From Drosophila miranda (lineage: Eukaryota > Arthropoda > Insecta > Diptera > Drosophilidae), in the NCBI RefSeq assembly GCF_003369915.1, contig NW_022881614.1, positions 32,130,474-32,194,473 on the forward strand: a DNA stretch of 64,000 nucleotides, written 5' to 3'. The first letter of the stretch is position 1. Each line of letters opens with the position of its first letter. The notes beneath the pieces are model-generated. The model was not told where the DNA came from and ran no database searches. It saw only the letters and a list, made by a program, of their open reading frames with translations. This document shows, one piece after another, positions 32,872 through 43,101 of this stretch. The position numbers and the translations under genes were made by a program.

Positions 32872-33243
32872 TGTTCGGAGCAGAACCCAGCCGATTAGCT
32901 GCTTGCCAAATAGCACCTAATTCTTGGCCCTCAGCCGCTTATTTTGTTTGTTACTTATGTCTATGTCACTCATTTGTTTGTTAAAGCTTTGCGCTTGCTT
33001 GCCCTGCTAAACGCTCTCTGCCAGCTCGCTCTTCGCTATCTCCGCTTTGCGTCTGCCTACCGACGTCGGCCGAGCGAAGCTGCGCTTAGCGATCGGAGCG
33101 GCAATGTAAAGGGCAGGCAAGCCACACTTGCAATTTGGATGTCACGCATTAAAGAACATATCGTAATTTTATTTCTGCGCCGAGTTTTATTTAATTCGAA
33201 ATAATTAGTCGGCCGATTGGGGATAAAAAACATTATCTCCACA
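32872..33243 (+). repeat. Solo BEL LTR inside copia copy 2, target duplication AAATT
   Basis: It occupies exactly the same site as in copy 1 with the same AAATT flanks (32867-32871 and 33244-33248). It was therefore carried along when the copia unit was duplicated. Confidence 0.95.
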
Positions 33244-33267
33244 AAATTTATATTAAATGCCCATTAA

Positions 33268-34827
33268 ATGTTTGATGAAGTTCCAAATTCTTTTGATGAA
33301 ATAAATTTTAGGAATGATAAATCTGATTGGGAGGAGGCAATAAATACAGAGTTAAATGCCCATGAAATTAATAACACCTGGACAATTATAAAGAAGCCAT
33401 AAAACAAAAATATTGTAGACAGTAGATGGGTATTTTCCATTAAATATAATGAACTAGGAGTCCCAATAAAATACAAAGCTAGACTGGTTGCAAGAGGATT
33501 TACTCAAAAGTACCAAGTAGACTATGAAGAAAAATTTGCTCCCGTTGCTAGAATTGCCAGTTTTAGGTTCGTACTATCATTGGCAGTCCAGTTTAATTTG
33601 AAAGTCCATCAGATGGATGTTAAAACAGCTTTCCTCAATGGTACATTAAGTGAGGAGATATATATGCGGCCTCCTCAGGGCGTATCATGCGGTGCTGGGC
33701 ATGTATGCAAACTGAACAAAGCCATTTATGGGCTCAAACAAGCAGCTAGATGCTGGTTTCAAGTATTTGAGCAAGCATTGAAAGAATTCGATTTTGTAAA
33801 CTCTCCCGTGGATCGTTGCATATATATTCTTGATAGAGGTGACATAAAGAAAAACATATATGTATTATTATATGTTGATGATGTAGTAATAGCGACAAGG
33901 GATATGGATAGAATGAATAATTTCAAAAAGTATTTAAGCGAAAGATTTAGAATGACTGACTTAAATGAGATAAAACATTTTATCGGTATCAGAGTAGAAA
34001 TGTTTGAAGACAAAATATATTTGAGTCAAGCTGCATATGTAAAAAGAATTTTAAATAAATTTAACATGGATAGTTGCAATTTAGTCAGTACTCCATTACT
34101 ATATAAACTAAATTATGAGTTACTTAACTCAGATGAAGACTGCAATGCTCCATGTCGTAACCTTATTGGCTGTTTAATGTACATAATGCTGTGTACACGA
34201 CCAGATTTAGCTGCCGCTGTAAATATCTTGAGTAGATATAGTAGCAAGAACAATGCTGAGTTATGGCAATGTTTAAAAAGGGTTATTAGATATTTAAAGG
34301 GAACTATTGATAGGAAGCTTATATTTAAAAAGAATACATCATTTGAAAATACATTAGTTGGCTCTGTAGACTCCGATTGGGGTAGTAATGAGATTGATAG
34401 AAAAAGTACAACGGGTTATTTGTTTAAAATGTTCGATTCCAATTTAATTTGTTGGAATACAAAAAGACAGAATTCAGTGGCAGCTTCATCAACTGAAGCT
34501 GAATATATGGCCCTATTTGAAGCTGTAAGAGAAGCTTTATGGCTAAAGTCTCTTCTAAATAGTATTAATCTTAAACTCGACAAACCCATTAAAATTTATG
34601 AAGACAACCAAGGCTGTATTAGCATTGCAAATAATCCCTCATGTCATAAAAGAGCAAAGCATATTGATATAAAATATCATTTTTCAAGAGAACAGATAGA
34701 AACTAATGAGATTTCTCTTGAGTATATTAATACAGACAACCAACTTGCTGACATCTTCACGAAGCCACTACCTGCTGGAAGATTTGCGGAACTGCGGAAC
34801 AATTTAGGACTACTACAAGAAGAATGA
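33268..34827 (+). pseudogene. copia-type reverse transcriptase and RNase H (copy 2), nonsense mutation
   Basis: It corresponds to the intact 519-codon frame of copy 1 but has an in-frame TAA at 33400-33402, so only the part from about 33580 is open. Copy 2 keeps FAPVARIASFRF where copy 1 has FAPYARIASFRI. Copy 2 therefore looks closer to the family norm at that site, although it carries the stop. Confidence 0.87.
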
Positions 34828-35171
34828 TTCCAGTTTAAGGAAAACATGAACATGATGCTTTATTAACAAATTTATTACATTAATTCATATTTAATTTTTT
34901 TTTATTTTTTTTTTGTTTTTGATTCGAACCAAAAGAACCAATGAATTGTTAAAGTAATTTAATTTTATGTTAATCTAATTTTAAAGTGATCTGATCGGGT
35001 TTTTCTGGGTTTTCCCCGTATCCTTAGAGCAAATGCTAGATCACATAACACTTCCCAGAATGCACACCAACCACATTAGAATAACAATTGAATGTTACCT
35101 TTTTGATTTAATGATGAAAACATTTTTTTTTTGTATGATTTTGATGATTAATGTTATTTTTGAGGGGGGCG

Positions 35172-35436
35172 TGTTGGAATACGCCTATTCCCACATTCAA
35201 ATAATAACATTAAATACTATTAAATAATACTATCGTTATATTAAGTATTATTATGTAAAGTTAGTCTGGTCACACTTGAAGTGTCCACTTCCTCTTTCTT
35301 TTGTGTGATCTCGAATTGAGTGTGTGGACCGGTGTTGCAGCAAAAAGTAATCAAGAAATACATAAATAATCTTTAAAGAAAAATATAACTTGGTACTGTC
35401 ATTCGTTTACTAATTGTCATAACTAGTTATCCAATA
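35172..35436 (+). repeat. copia-type LTR 3 (3' outer)
   Basis: It differs from LTRs 1 and 2 at two noted sites (ATCGTTATATT for ATCGATATATT; CATAACTAGTT for CATAGCTAGTT). The target duplication CATAC follows at 35437. Confidence 0.93.
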
Positions 35437-36158
35437 CATACTTTATTTATAATTTCAAAAATGTCTTGTTTTTTGCCACTTGGTAGCTTTTGAAGCATCC
35501 TGAACGAGATGCCATCAGGGCCTCTAGCCGAATTGGGGTTCCTGGTTTTTAGGAAGGCCAGGAATTCTTCCAGTTCCAGGGGTTCCGGGTCGTCTGGTCC
35601 TAACAAAGGGGCAGGAATTTTCTTAGGGGGCCTACTGTTCGACGTGGATGGGGTTACTTTAACCATATTGAGAAAGTTTTTGTCATCTTCGTTCGTCCAT
35701 TTGTTTCCTACATTTTTGATTTGACCGTATTTTTTGATGTTCTTCACCCTGCTCCACATAGAGGGCGATGAGGAGACCTCTTCTATAAACTTGGAAAAGT
35801 TGCGCTTTCTAAGATTTTTTACGTGATTTTGTAGATTTTTGTCAGCTTCTAAGGTTGCTCTGGCATCAGACAATTTTTTGGTGAGGTAGAATTTTTGCCT
35901 GCAAGCGTTTCTCACGCGAAAAAGTTTTTCCGTTTCCTCGTTCCACCATTTCTTAGCAACGTACTTGTTCTTGCTTGGGAATGTGACCATGTTTTTTAAG
36001 GTCAGGGATTTCACTTTTTCATTGAGCTCCTCCAGATTTGAGAAATCACTTGCACCCAGAATCCGGGCTATTCTGTTGTGAAGGATCTTCTTGCCTTGGA
36101 GGTGGGCATTTAGGCCTTGCACTGATAATACAATTGGGAAGTGGTTGCTGTTCGTAAT
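35427..36158 (-). pseudogene. I-clade LINE ORF2, linker and start of reverse transcriptase
   Basis: The frame (231 codons from 36122, with NSNHFPIVLSV just upstream) carries the end of the endonuclease domain. After it comes the region between endonuclease and RT (VAKKWWNEETEKLFRVRNAC; KFIEEVSSSPSMWSRVKNI), then the first RT motifs (GPDDPEPLELEEFLAFL; NSARGPDGISFRMLQKLP). The frame is cut by the copia insertion at 35441 and resumes at 24957. Confidence 0.82.
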
Positions 36159-37288
36159 TATACCCGATACTCAAAATGAGTATTGGGGTATATTAGATTT
36201 GGGGTAAAAGTGGATGTGTGTAACGTCCAGAAGGAATCGTTTCCGACCCCATAAAGTATATATATAATTGATCAGCATCAATAGCCGAGTCGATTGAGCC
36301 CTGTCTGTTTCTCCGTCTGTCCGTCCGTCCGTCCGTCCGTCCGTCCGTCCGACCGACCGTCCGTCCCCTTCAGCGCCTAGTGCTCAAAGACTATAAGATC
36401 TAGAGCAACGATGTTTTGGATCCAGACTTCTGTGATATGTCACTGCTACAAAAATATATCAAAACTTCGCCCCGCCCACTTCCGCCCCCACAATGGACGA
36501 AAATCTGTGGCATCCACATTTTTAAAGATACGATAAAACCAAAAACGCAGAATCGTAGAGGATGACTATATGTTCTAGAATGTAAGATCTCAACCAGATC
36601 GTCTAATTATTATAGCCAGAATCATGAAAACAATTTTATTCTTTCTCGCTCTGTCTCTCTTTAACACACAGGTTTCATGGTCGGTATTGCCAATTGCAAA
36701 ATATGAGTTCAAGGATCTCAGAACCTATAAGAGCCAGAGCAACCAAATTTGGTATCCACACTCCTGTGATATCGGACCTTGACCGTTTCGTGTCCAAATT
36801 TCGCCACACCCCCTTCCGACCCCGCAAAGGACGAAAATCTGGGGCATCCACAAATCTCAGAGACTATTAAGGCTAGAGTAACCAAATTTGGTATCCGCAC
36901 TTCTGTTAGATCTCACTATAAAACGTATATCTCAGAATTTCGCCCCACCCCCTTCCGCCCCCACAAAGGACGAAAATCTGTTGCATCCACAATATTGCAC
37001 ATTCGAGAAAACTAAAAACGCAGAATCATAGATAACGACCATATCTATCAGATTGCTGAATCTGGACCAGATCAGACAATGTTTATAGCCAAAAGGAACA
37101 AATCAATTTGCACTGGCTTCGCAGCGCCCGACGTCACGCTCAGACTGATTTTCTGTCTCTCTCTCACGCACTCTTTGTCGTGTCGTTTAATATTAGCGGC
37201 GTCTGCCGGAGGAGAGCCATACTGACTAAGTATCGGGTATAACTGTAGAGTTGCGGTGTCCGCAGCAACTCACAACGTTCCCCCTCGT
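36159..37288 (+). mobile_element. DINE-1-like Helitron, tandem copy 1 of 3
   Basis: This full-length unit (1,130 bp) runs from TATACCCGATACTCAAAATG to CCCCTCGT. It includes the GTCC microsatellite (about 36310-36365), the GACTATAAGATCTAGAGCAA core and an inverted copy of the start (AGTATCGGGTATA) about 60 bp before the end. It lies in the I-clade LINE without visible loss of LINE sequence. Confidence 0.92.
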
Positions 37289-38394
37289 TATACCCGATAC
37301 TCAAAATGAGTATTGGGGTATATTAGATTTGTGGCAAAAGTGGATGTGTGTAACGTCCAGAAGGAATCGTTTCCGACCCCATAAAGTATATATATTCTTG
37401 ATCAGCATCAATAGCCGAGTCGATTGAGCCATGTCTGTCTGTCCGTCTGTCCGTCCGTCCGTCTGTCCGTCCCCTTCAGCGCCTAGTGCTCAAAGACTAT
37501 AAGAGCTAGAGCAACGATGTTTTGTATCCAGACTTCTGTGATATGTAACTGCTACAAAAATATTTCAAAACTTCGCCCCGCCCACTTCCGCCCCCACAAA
37601 GGACGAAAATCTGTGGCATCCACATTTTTAAAGATACGATAAAACCAAAACGCAGAATCGTAGAGGATGACTATATGTTTTAGAATGTAAGATCTCAACC
37701 AGATCGTCTAATTATTATAGCCAGAATCAAGAAAACAATTTCATTCTTACTCGCTCTGTCTCTCTCTAACACACAGGTTTCATGGTCGGTTTTGCCAATT
37801 GCAAAATATGAGTTCAAAGATCTCAGAACCTATAAGAGCCAGAGCAACCAAATTTGGTATCCACACTCCTGTGATATCGGACCTTGACCGTTTCGTGTCC
37901 AAATTTCGCCACACCCCTTCCGACCCCGCAAAGGACGAAAATCTGGGGCATCCACAAATCTCAGAGACTATTAAGGCTAGAGTAACCAAATTTGGTATCC
38001 GCACTTCTGTTAGATCTCACTATAAAACGTATATCTCAGAATTTCGCCCCACCCCCTTCCGCCCCCACAAAGGACGAAAATCTGTTGCATCCACAATATT
38101 GCACATTCGAGAAAACTAAAAACGCAGAATCATAGATAACGACCATATCTATCAGATTGCTGAATCTGGACCAGATCAGACAATGTTTATAGCCAAAAGG
38201 AACAAATCAATTTGCACTGGCTTCGCAGCTCCCGACGTCACGCTCAGACTGATTTTCTGTCTCTCTCTCACGCACTCTTTGTCGTGTGTCGTTTAATATT
38301 AGCGGCGTCTGCCGGAGGAGAGCCATACTGACTAAGTATCGGGTATAACTGTAGAGTTGCGGTGTCCGCAGCAACTCACAACGTTCCCCCTCGT
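37289..38394 (+). mobile_element. DINE-1-like Helitron, tandem copy 2 of 3
   Basis: This 1,106-bp unit abuts copy 1 head to tail (CCTCGT then TATACCCG) with no spacer. It is very similar to copies 1 and 3 but has a shorter microsatellite. Confidence 0.92.
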
Positions 38395-39508
38395 TATACC
38401 CGATACTCAAAATGAGTATTGGGGTATATTAGATTTGTGGTAAAAGTGGATGTGTGTAACGTCCAGAAGGAATCGTTTCCGACCCCATAAAGTATATATA
38501 TTCTTGATCAGCATCAATAGCCGAGTCGATTGAGCCCTGTCTGTCTGTCCGTCTGTCCGTCCGTCCGTCCGTCCGTCCGTCCGTCCCCTTCAGCGCCTAG
38601 TGCTCAAAGACTATAAGAGCTAGAGCAACGATGTTTTGGATCCAGACTTCTGTGATATGTCACTGCTACAAAAATATTTCAAAACTTCGCCCCGCCCACT
38701 TCCGCCCCCACAAAGGACGAAAATCTGTGGCATCCACATTTTTAAAGATACGATAAAACCAAAAACGCAGAATCGGTGAGGATGACCATATCTTCTACAG
38801 TGCAAAATCTGAACCAGATCGTATAATGATTATAGCCAGAATCAAGAAAACAATTTCATTCTTTCTCGCTCTGTCTCTCTCTAACACACAGGTTTCATGG
38901 TCGGTTTTGTCAATTGCAAAATATGAGTTCAAGGATCTCAGAACCTATAAGAGCCAGAGCAACCAAATTTGGTATCCACACTCCTGTGATATCGGACCTT
39001 GACCGTTTTGTGTCCAAATTTCGCCACACCCCCTTCCGCCCCCGCAAAGGACGAAAATCTGGGGCATCCACAAATCTCAGAGACTATTAAGGCTAGAGTA
39101 ACCAAATTTGGTATGCGCACTTCTGTTAGATCTGACTATAAAACGTATATCTCAGAATTTCGCCCCACCCCCTTCCGCCCCCACAAAAAACGAAAATCTG
39201 TTGCATCCACAATATTGCACATTCGAGAAAACTAAAAACGCAGAATCATAGATAATGACCATATCTATCAGATTGCTGAATCTGGATCAGATCGGATCAT
39301 TTTTGTAGCCAAAAGCAAGAAATCAATTTTCAGTGGCTACGCAGCGCCCGACGTCACGCTCAGACTGATTTTCTGTCTCTCTCGCACGCACTCTGTGTCG
39401 TGTGGTTCAATATTAGCGGCGTCTGCCGCAGGAGAGCCATACTGACTTAGTATCGGGTATCACTGTAGAGTTGCGGTGTCCGCAGCAACTCACAACGTTC
39501 CACCTCGT
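38395..39508 (+). mobile_element. DINE-1-like Helitron, tandem copy 3 of 3
   Basis: This 1,114-bp unit abuts copy 2 head to tail. It shows a few more private substitutions than copies 1 and 2, for example GGTGAGGATGACCATATCTT around 38776 and CACCTCGT at its end. Confidence 0.92.
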
Positions 39509-39509
39509 T

Positions 39510-40023
39510 TTTGTTTTGAGGACTTGCCAGTTAATAGTTCAATTTCTGTAATTCGAAAAAGAAAGGTCTAGAACGGAGAATTAAGATGGGCTCCTGGAGG
39601 TTGGCGAACCGTCGTTTAGGCAGATAAATCCGGCCTCCCGGGTGGAATTCTCAATGCTGCGACTCTTGCGATCACAGATCGGACTTCCCCAGATAGAAGA
39701 CCTAGCGTTGAAGTTGAGTTGGCCACTATTGAGGGTATGTCAAGCGAAGCCGCGAATTCGAAAAACTTTTTTGTGCCCGATTTAAACTGTGAAACTGTTG
39801 TTGATGGCGGTGCATATATGCTAAAAATATTGAAATTGCTCTTGAGGTTTAATGTTTTTATTCCTAAAATTTCTAAGTCGTTCTCTATTTTTAAAATGCT
39901 GAATTGAATGGCAATGAATGAGAGGATGGCAATATCTAATGCGTTCTTGTCTAGGAACATTGAGAGGAGCTGTTTGTTGTTGTTGTGTGTCAGACTTTGA
40001 ATATTTAGCTTAAGAATCTTCAT
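39510..40023 (-). pseudogene. I-clade LINE ORF2, broken endonuclease
   Basis: The frame opens with MKILKLNIQSLTHN, the normal start of an APE-type endonuclease domain. Its ATG overlaps the ORF1 stop as ATGA, a layout used for reinitiation. After DIAIL the segment with catalytic Glu is missing. Later parts (YAPPSTTVSQF; GDFNAR-like and LNDGSPT-like stretches) are readable only in other frames. The domain is inactive. Confidence 0.75.
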
Positions 40024-41582
40024 TGTTGGATGTTTTGAGAACCAACTGCCATCCCTTGGGCAATCTGACGCCTATCTAGTTCTGCGTTGGAAGCATTGAC
40101 AAATTCTCTAATTTCCTTAATAAATTTATTCGCTAAAGAATCCCCTTTAATGATGTTGTTTGGATCAATCAGGAACGCTGTGAGTTTGGCTCCTAGTGCG
40201 TTTAGCTTATCCTGGGCCAGAGAAGATGACACGGATGAAGATCTAACAAATTTCTCGCTCATTTGGACGCAGTCTGAGTTTATTGAGTTCTTCCACTCTG
40301 CCATGTTGGCTGCTGCCTTGGCCGCCTCTGCGTTCCGGCCGGCAACCCTATTGGATTTGGTCACTTCCGCGAAAGAGGTGACAGAATGAATTTCCCTGGC
40401 AGACTCTAAGCTGTTATTTAAGAATTCAGGGGAGCGGTTAGATTGCCAACTGGGTCTAGGAAATTCCCCTTGATCCCTTATGTTGGGGGAAGTTCTATCA
40501 AAAAGGATCGGATATCTAGCCTTGACCTCAGCTCTAGTTAGGTTTTCCAGTGTCATACACTTTTGAATGGCGTACGCTTTTTTCCTGGCCTCACACTGCG
40601 GGTGGGTGGCAGCATGTTCCCCCTTGCAGTTAGCACAGACCAGCCCTGAGCAGATAATATCTTTGCTGTGATCTTGTCCGCATTTGAAACATTTCGCTCC
40701 ACTCTTGCAATGTTGCGCCAGATGGCAAAACCTAAAACACCTGAAACATTGAATAAGCTGAACAAAAGGTTTCACTTCGACTTTAGAATATAGAAAATTG
40801 ATTTTGGTTGGTAACTGCTCTCCTCTGAACCAGAGTTTCACCCTGCCAGTAGGTACACGTTCCCCCGATGCTCTATCCCTTCGCGTAATCCAAACTATCT
40901 CCTCAATTGGGATATCCGAAGTTACAAGCTCCGCTAGCTGTTCCTCCGAGTAGTGCCCGGGGATCCCAAAAATTAACCCTGCTTTTTGGACGAAGTGCCT
41001 AAAGATTCGGGTTGAGTACCCTTGAGCAGCGAAAACACTGTTTTCCACTAGCCCGTTTGCACACTCCGCCGACCTGCACACAATCTTGCAACTGCCATAG
41101 CCCATTCTAGCAACCTCTTCGATATCGCTAATGCCCTGTTTCAGCAGCAGATCGGATAGATCAAACTGGTTTATAGCAATTCTGGCATTATTCGCACTCA
41201 TTTTGTCGATACAAGCAATGTATGGGCCTTTATGCCCCTCATAATACTTGTTAACGATGATTTTGCGGTTACTTCCGTTTTTCGTACTCACGGAAGCCAC
41301 ACAAACCGCGTCAGTCTTCTCTCTCTCTTTCGTCGTAGAAATGTTTGATGTCATGCTTGTTGTCGTGTTCGTGGACATGTTTGTCGACACGTTCGTCGAC
41401 AAGTTTGGTTTCTTACACAGCAGTTTAGAAGCCAAAAGCTGCGGAGCCGTTTTTTCCGCCATCTTTACTCCTACCCGCATGGCGGATTTAGCTTCTCCTT
41501 CCCTTTTTTTCAGCGTTTCCATGCGAATTTTAACTCCCGTCGCCTTCTCCGTGGCCATCCTTGTCTTTCCTATGCTAGCCAT
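40020..41582 (-). CDS. I-clade LINE ORF1 protein (gag-like), open
   Basis: This 520-codon frame has no interruption. The N-terminal third is Lys/Thr/Ser-rich. The middle forms a probable RNA-binding fold, followed by three Cys/His motifs: CFRCFRFCHLAQHC (CX2CX4HX4C), CFKCGQDHSKDIIC and CANCKGEHAATHPQC. The C-terminal part is helical. Such proteins coat element RNA and are needed for retrotransposition. ORF1 is open while ORF2 is broken, so the copy is non-autonomous at best. Confidence 0.85.
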   Translation of the reverse strand: MASIGKTRMATEKATGVKIRMETLKKREGEAKSAMRVGVKMAEKTAPQLLASKLLCKKPNLSTNVSTNMSTNTTTSMTSNISTTKEREKTDAVCVASVSTKNGSNRKIIVNKYYEGHKGPYIACIDKMSANNARIAINQFDLSDLLLKQGISDIEEVARMGYGSCKIVCRSAECANGLVENSVFAAQGYSTRIFRHFVQKAGLIFGIPGHYSEEQLAELVTSDIPIEEIVWITRRDRASGERVPTGRVKLWFRGEQLPTKINFLYSKVEVKPFVQLIQCFRCFRFCHLAQHCKSGAKCFKCGQDHSKDIICSGLVCANCKGEHAATHPQCEARKKAYAIQKCMTLENLTRAEVKARYPILFDRTSPNIRDQGEFPRPSWQSNRSPEFLNNSLESAREIHSVTSFAEVTKSNRVAGRNAEAAKAAANMAEWKNSINSDCVQMSEKFVRSSSVSSSLAQDKLNALGAKLTAFLIDPNNIIKGDSLANKFIKEIREFVNASNAELDRRQIAQGMAVGSQNIQQ

Positions 41583-41797
41583 GCTTCTCAGGGTCCAGAC
41601 GGAGTTCCAAGAGCCGTTTTAAGAGTTATTCCGGAACGCCATGCAGTAAATTCCAGGTTTTTCGACTTAATTGATGAAGCTTTGGGAATTTCTTCGCGCC
41701 GTCTTCGTAGGCGTGTGAGGCGCCCCCAGAAGCTTCGGAAAATGTCTTTTTGATTAAAACTATCAGCGAACGTCTTGAAATATGTTAATTTTTTTTT
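41583..41797 (-). other. 5' UTR of the I-clade LINE
   Basis: This is sequence between the ORF1 start and the 5' edge of the LINE; the edge itself is A-rich (poly-T at 41788-41797 on the plus strand). LINEs of this kind carry an internal promoter here, but I cannot identify its elements. Confidence 0.6.
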
Positions 41798-41810
41798 CGC
41801 AACCCACCTT

Positions 41811-43101
41811 GTAACACTTTGGTGTTCGTTTTAATCGTTTTCGCTGGCACTGTAACCCGCATAAAGTCAATCAAGGGAACAGACGAGATGTCGACGTACA
41901 AAACTTTTGCTATTGACTCAATACTAGCAATGCCAAGGGAATTCGGTAATGCATTAGTCAATAAACAGATTTGCTTCTTCATAACCAGTAGTAACTTTTT
42001 GTGAACTGAACTTGCTTACGCCAGAATAAATAAGCAGGGCTTGGGGAAACCCAGCAGCTTGGTGATAAGATTGGATGATATCGATCATTTTGAAAATATT
42101 CATCGATTTCCGTCATTGCAAGTGGGAGAACCCCAGATTAAAACTTAAAAAAATTAAGGAGTGATGATTCTCATTATCGGTTACTGTAAGAACAAACGAT
42201 TCCAATTGATAATCGTGATTCCCCTGAATGGCAAAAAACCAAACATCTATACCTCAAGACCTTATACAAAAACTCCATTACAAAAATGGTTACATTTATT
42301 CGAAAGTGTTACCGCATACAAAGTCGCGTTGGGTTTAGCTAGTTCTTCCAAATATATTGAGAATATCAGGAATTCACTGGGGCACATCATGCCGGTAATA
42401 TTGCATTTGAAATTACATTTAGTTTGTTCTGGTCCGATTTACATTCGGTATTCGTTTATCAAATAAATTACATTTTGAAGTAATTTTTAATAGCTGTCAT
42501 CTCAGTATACTCAAACTACTCGTTCAACGGAAAACGTTCTAATTGGCCACACCAGAAGAATAATTATGAACTATGCGATCGGGACGTTGTGTCAGATCGG
42601 TAGATATTGGTTGTATATAGCTCGTATTCGAGACCTTATTTTCGGTGGCGGAGGGGCATGACAAATATTCGAAACAAATTGATCACCAAATTTTGTTATT
42701 ATCCTGTCTCTTAGAACTATGTATTTCTTAGTACTAGCTTTTTACTAATTGCACTTAACACAATGGAGTGAAGAGAGATAATTAGCTCTAACAATAGCAA
42801 ACAACACTGACTTATTTACCATATATTACGTTGCGTTGCTTTGCGTTACGTTGTGTTGCTTCCTAAAAGCCCCAAAATTTAGGTAATTACAAGCTATGTA
42901 TACATGGCGGAGACTCTTTTGATTTGATTCTGTTTGTCATGCAGCAGGGCTGCTTGCTCAAGGAGATTCCATAGTTACGACTTAACTAATTGGTCAAAAC
43001 AAAATAAAAAATACACATAGGACTACTTTTTGGTATTGCAAGCACACGTAGCTGAGTGTGTAGGCTATGGTGCGGTTGGTGTTGGTTGGTTTTTAGCGTC
43101 G
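41811..43101. other. Flanking DNA between the LINE and Mgat1; no gene assigned
   Basis: Two weak coding-like traces lie on the minus strand. One is 41982-41785 (MKKQICLLTNALPNSLGIAS onward, 65 codons, overlapping the LINE edge). The other is about 42450-42290, which includes CNFKCNITGMMCPSEFLIF before stops. Neither is recognised. A GCGTTGCTTTGCGTTACG-like run lies at 42828-42863. Confidence 0.35.

Larger units (their letters stand above)
24958..35436 (+). mobile_element. copia-type retrotransposon dimer (LTR-body-LTR-body-LTR), target duplication CATAC
   Basis: Three 265-bp LTRs (24958-25222, 30064-30328, 35172-35436) begin TGTTGGAATACGCC and flank two bodies of equal structure. CATAC at 24953-24957 and 35437-35441 is the single target duplication for the whole array, so it behaves as one insertion with a shared central LTR. 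The unit lengths are 5,106 and 5,108 bp. The two bodies share the same gag frameshift, the same integrase deletion and the same inserted solo BEL LTR. They differ only by scattered substitutions. Confidence 0.95.
22614..41797 (-). mobile_element. I-clade LINE, interrupted by a copia dimer and three DINEs
   Basis: CGCAACCCACCTT occurs at 22601-22613 and 41798-41810 and brackets the element as a 13-bp target duplication. Poly-T at 22612-22622 marks the 3' poly-A of a minus-strand LINE. Without the inserts (24958-35441 and 36159-39508) about 5.3 kb remain: ORF1, an endonuclease, reverse transcriptase and RNase H, in the order of the I clade. Removing the inserts restores contiguous ORF2 sequence at both joints (for example WQVLKTK to ITNSNHFPI across the DINEs). 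ORF2 has several frame breaks, so the element is dead. Confidence 0.88.

Noticed and set aside
36779..39235. Frames of 60-106 codons in the DINE copies (for example MTVSCPNFATPP-type)
   Set aside because: Same positions in every Helitron copy, broken in several, no similarity to Rep/helicase; these are non-autonomous relics.
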